Source of the DNA: Actinomycetota bacterium
Lineage (GTDB): Bacteria; Actinomycetota; Thermoleophilia; Gaiellales; Gaiellaceae
Reading direction: 5' to 3'
DNA length: 8,315 nucleotides
Assembly (NCBI GenBank): GCA_005883365.1
Contig: VAXA01000171.1
Coordinates: forward strand, 1 to 8,315
The notes under the pieces were generated by a model. That model worked only from the letters and a program-made list of their open reading frames with translations. It had not been told where the DNA came from and searched no databases. How positions within the stretch are numbered: position 1 is the stretch's first letter; each line of letters starts with the position of its first letter. Positions 6,276-8,315 of this stretch are shown one piece after another. Both the position numbers and the translations under genes were made by a program.

Positions 6276-6404
6276 TATCCAACCGCGCGACTATGCGAAT
6301 CCGCCCGTCCAGTGACTCGTCATCGCCAGCGCGGGCCGGCGCTCGCGACTCTCCGGGCCGCCGTGCTAGAAGGACGAGCGGAAATCTTCCCGAACCTTGA
6401 GGGT

Positions 6405-6761
6405 ATGTACACGCTCGGACTGGACACGATCGCGGGCGCGAAACTCCTACAGCTGAAGTTCGGAACCTCCGGCGTTTTTCAGCCGAACCAGGCCGTGATG
6501 CACGGAGACCGACGCGCCAGATTCATCCGCATGAGCGAGGGCGCCGCGATCATCAGACATTGGGGCGACAGCCAACCTGTCACGGTTCCGCCCGAGACCC
6601 TCTCGACCCCGGCCAGCGAAGCGGCGCCAGCCGCGGCCCGGACGCCGCGGACTCAGCGCCCTTCGGCAACGATCTCGCGCACCCTCGCGCGGAGATCCTC
6701 TGGAAGCGTTGCGAAATGGTCACTGTCGCGCACCGCACGAAGACGATTGACGATCGTGTAG
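6405..6761 (+). CDS. Hypothetical protein, weakly supported
   Basis: The first roughly 70 codons (MYTLGLDTIAGAKLLQLKFG and on through a segment ending WGDSQPVTVPPETL) have a natural amino-acid mix and mostly G/C third positions, so they may be coding. The last 40 codons are Arg/Ser/Thr-rich and overlap the opposing ORF at 6653-6859, which looks more protein-like there. The start is uncertain. The ATG at 6405 has AGGG almost touching it, and the same frame is open back to a GTG at 6312 and reads plausibly from about 6363. I recognise no family. The region could hold the end of a decayed gene. Confidence 0.3.
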   Translation: MYTLGLDTIAGAKLLQLKFGTSGVFQPNQAVMHGDRRARFIRMSEGAAIIRHWGDSQPVTVPPETLSTPASEAAPAAARTPRTQRPSATISRTLARRSSGSVAKWSLSRTARRRLTIV

Positions 6762-6859
6762 CGACGCCGATCCACGCCCTTCGACTCCGCCAACCAGACG
6801 AGCGTCTCGACCGCCTCAGCAGAAATCCTCCGCTCCGGTGCCCTTTCACTACCGCTCAC
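6653..6859 (-). CDS. Small hypothetical protein (68 residues)
   Basis: From a GTG at 6857-6859 the frame reads a short soluble, helical, charged protein with SAEAVETLVWLAESKGVDRR (residues 13-32), then a region ending ATLPEDLRARVREIVAEGR. The composition is balanced, unlike the Arg/Ser-rich shadows common in this DNA. There is no clear ribosome binding site, and the codons end in A or T more often than in the flanking genes, which suggests foreign or old, drifting sequence. No family is recognised. It could be the C-terminal end of a larger lost gene. It overlaps the tail of the opposing ORF. Confidence 0.4.
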   Translation of the reverse strand: MSGSERAPERRISAEAVETLVWLAESKGVDRRRYTIVNRLRAVRDSDHFATLPEDLRARVREIVAEGR

Positions 6860-6938
6860 GACCCACGGGAGTTCCCTGTGTAGAGGCGGCGCACACCAAC
6901 GGGAACGGCGGCAGATCCTCGAACTACTGACGTTCAGC

Positions 6939-7004
6939 GCCGGCTGCCACTCGCGTAGGTGCCGCGCCCGCCATGTCGGTCGCGGCACGCGGCTGGCAGG
7001 CGGC
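6939..7004. other. Long imperfect hairpin upstream of the YjbQ gene
   Basis: The outer arms GCCGGCTGCCA (6939-6949) and TGGCAGGCGGC (6994-7004) pair at 10 of 11 positions. The inner arms GTGCCGCG (6959-6966) and CGCGGCAC (6981-6988) pair perfectly, with CGC/GCG between them and a possible CCG/CGG inside the loop. There is no T-run on either side. It may be a structured RNA or leader, a Rho-independent-like stop for either strand, or a remnant of an element's inverted end. Confidence 0.45.
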
Positions 7005-7075
7005 GAGTTGCGTCCTGCAGGATCCGCTGAGGGTGCGAGGGTTCGACCGCCGCGTCGGGTAACGATTCCCGCAGA

Positions 7076-7540
7076 ATGGCGGCGGCGATGAAGGTGTTCC
7101 AGCACGAGACGCGCCTGCGCACCGCCGGCGGCCTCACCGTCACCGACATCACCGAGGACGTGCGGAACGCCGTGCGGGAGAGCGGGGTCGTCGACGGCAT
7201 CGCCTGCATCTACTCCCCGCACACGACGTGTTGTGTGCGCGTGAACGAGATGGAGACCGGCTTCCTCGAGGACTTCTGCGACCTGCTCCGCCGGCTCGTG
7301 CCGAGCGAGAGCTACTACGCGCACGACGACTGGGACCGGCGCACCGAGAACATCTGCCCCGAGGACATGGACCAGGGCAACGGCCACTCCCACTGCATGG
7401 CGATGCTGCTCGGCACCGCCGGCGAGTCGGTCCCCGTGCGCGAGGGCGAGCTCCAGCTCGGGACGTGGCAGCGCGTCCTCTTCATCGAGCTCGACCGCGA
7501 GCGCGACCGGCGCTGGCTCGTCCAGGTCGTCGGCAGCTGA
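7076..7540 (+). CDS. YjbQ family protein (UPF0047)
   Basis: A 154-residue cytoplasmic protein (150 if the second ATG, at 7088, is used). Family landmarks are SPHTTCCVRVNE (47-58), with the conserved His-Thr-Thr and Asn-Glu, HDDWDRRTENICPED (83-97), GNGHSHCMAMLLG (101-113) and the C-terminal ELQLGTWQRVLFIELD (125-140). The histidines at 49, 83, 104 and 106 are good candidates for the metal or active site. E. coli YjbQ has been reported to show thiamine phosphate synthase activity as a side function; the physiological role remains unclear. No good ribosome binding site precedes either ATG. A TAACGA at 7060-7065 could be a -10 element of a near-leaderless transcript (weak). The gene stands alone and ends directly against the convergent gene. 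Confidence 0.93.
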   Translation: MAAAMKVFQHETRLRTAGGLTVTDITEDVRNAVRESGVVDGIACIYSPHTTCCVRVNEMETGFLEDFCDLLRRLVPSESYYAHDDWDRRTENICPEDMDQGNGHSHCMAMLLGTAGESVPVREGELQLGTWQRVLFIELDRERDRRWLVQVVGS

Positions 7541-8315
7541 CTAGCTTCCGAGCCCGGCCGCGTCGATCCTGTTCGCAGCGGCCTGCGCGATGCTCGTGAC
7601 GTCGTTGGCGTCGACCGTTCCCTCGCTGACGGCGACGAAGATGAATTCGGCCAGCTGACCAGAGGCGAAGAACGCCTGGCCCGTGCTGAACGACGAGCGC
7701 GCGGTGACGCTTCCCCGAGCGCCGTTGCCGAGGCTGCTCAGGTCGAGCACGGTGGTCCCCGGCTGGGACGCGGTGGCCGCGTTCTCGAAGTCGGCGAAGA
7801 AGCTCGCCTCGTTCGCCGATGGATACCACTCGATCTCCTGGTCGAGCAGGTCGAACTGGCCGGCCGGAAACATGAAGACGCTGTAGTCCGAAATCGCCGC
7901 CGGATCGACGATGTAGCCCTTGTCGATGGTCGACGGCCCGACGACGTCGGAGGCCTGGAGCGCCAGCGCCGAGAGATCCGGCCCGCCGGCCGGCTGCGCG
8001 GCCTCCTGCTTCGGCGGCAGCTTTACGGGCTTCCCGTGCAGACGACCCTTGAGCGCGAGCCGGAGCCGGGCGTCGAGCTTCTTCGCGAGCCCCGGCGCGA
8101 GCGCCTTGGCGGCCGACGCGCTGCCGGCCGTGACGATGACGTCGAGGATGTACGGGCCGTCGAGCACCTGTTCCCTCAGGCCCGCCACCGGGGCGATGTT
8201 CGACGCGCTGTAGCTCGTCAGATAGGCGAAGCGTTTCTTTCCAACGGCGGGAACCCTCACAGCGGCGTTCGTGACCGCGAAGCCGGGCTGGTTGAGCGCG
8301 CCGAGCTTGGAGTCC
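7541..8315 (-). CDS. Unrecognised protein with two similar domains, C-terminal part (5' end outside window)
   Basis: The frame is open to the right edge, and the sequence before the GTG at 8260 (DSKLGALNQPGFAVTNAA) still reads as protein, so the gene begins beyond the window. The visible 258 residues have no membrane span and end at TAG 7541-7543. Two stretches look like copies of one fold. One runs from about AYLTSYSASN through LDGPYILDVIVTAG to LAKKLDARL; the other runs from SSFSTGQAFF through GQLAEFIFVAVSEGT to AAANRIDAAG. Between them lies a Pro/Gln/Lys-rich linker (KLPPKQEAAQPAGGPD). The style fits extracytoplasmic lipoprotein-like proteins of actinobacteria, but the N-terminus that would show a signal peptide is missing. 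I do not recognise the family. Confidence 0.75.
   Translation of the reverse strand, partial: DSKLGALNQPGFAVTNAAVRVPAVGKKRFAYLTSYSASNIAPVAGLREQVLDGPYILDVIVTAGSASAAKALAPGLAKKLDARLRLALKGRLHGKPVKLPPKQEAAQPAGGPDLSALALQASDVVGPSTIDKGYIVDPAAISDYSVFMFPAGQFDLLDQEIEWYPSANEASFFADFENAATASQPGTTVLDLSSLGNGARGSVTARSSFSTGQAFFASGQLAEFIFVAVSEGTVDANDVTSIAQAAANRIDAAGLGS

Larger units (their letters stand above)
6276..7075. other. Post-tRNA stretch with little coding support
   Basis: About 800 bases between the tRNA and the YjbQ gene. The sequence of 6276-6890 looks less GC-rich than its neighbours. It holds only the two weak opposing ORFs listed, and 6885-7075 holds an imperfect hairpin and no ORF I would defend. 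I looked for a second copy of the tRNA 3' end, as expected for an integrated element, and found none in the window. No integrase or transposase remnant is recognisable. Confidence 0.5.

Noticed and set aside
7013..7022. Perfect 10-base palindrome TCCTGCAGGA
   Set aside because: Short palindromes of this kind are expected by chance in GC-rich DNA, and nothing links it to a gene start.

Overview
This 8.3-kb window comes from a high-GC bacterium, most likely an actinobacterium and perhaps of the Thermoleophilia type. That placement is an inference from strong G/C-ending codon use, many GTG starts, an actinobacterial-style ABC export cassette and tight start/stop overlaps. No phylogenetic marker gene is present to confirm it. 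Both ends of the window cut through genes.

Left block (1-1887). The 3' end of a GNAT acetyltransferase on the + strand meets, stop to stop, a minus-strand cluster transcribed in the order dedA-like membrane protein, msrA (methionine sulfoxide reductase A), csbD-like stress protein. The csbD-like gene has a perfect 9-bp hairpin in its leader that covers its ribosome binding site.

Middle block (about 1919-6194, + strand). This is a row of membrane-transport genes joined by ATGA/GTGA overlaps, and it carries three separate lesions. (1) A 171-bp remnant of an ABC permease 3' end is joined to an ABC ATPase that lacks its first part, including Walker A; the following permease gene is intact. (2) An MFS transporter gene is frameshifted near its 3' end by a 128-bp tandem duplication. 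(3) A small membrane-protein gene after it appears to be frameshifted. Between lesions 2 and 3 is an intact two-repeat membrane protein with an ExxE motif in each half, resembling FTR1-type permeases. The lesions could be real gene decay and rearrangement or assembly errors. The 128-bp duplication especially needs read-level checking.

Right block (6202-8315). A tRNA with a CAT anticodon lies 7 bases after the last gene of the row. It is followed by about 800 bp of poorly coding, somewhat less GC-rich sequence with two weak opposing ORFs and a 66-nt imperfect hairpin. Then come an intact YjbQ/UPF0047 gene on the + strand and, convergent with no spacing, the 3' part of an unrecognised gene on the minus strand whose product seems to contain two copies of one domain.

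No CRISPR array, insertion sequence, rRNA or clear rho-independent terminator was seen.
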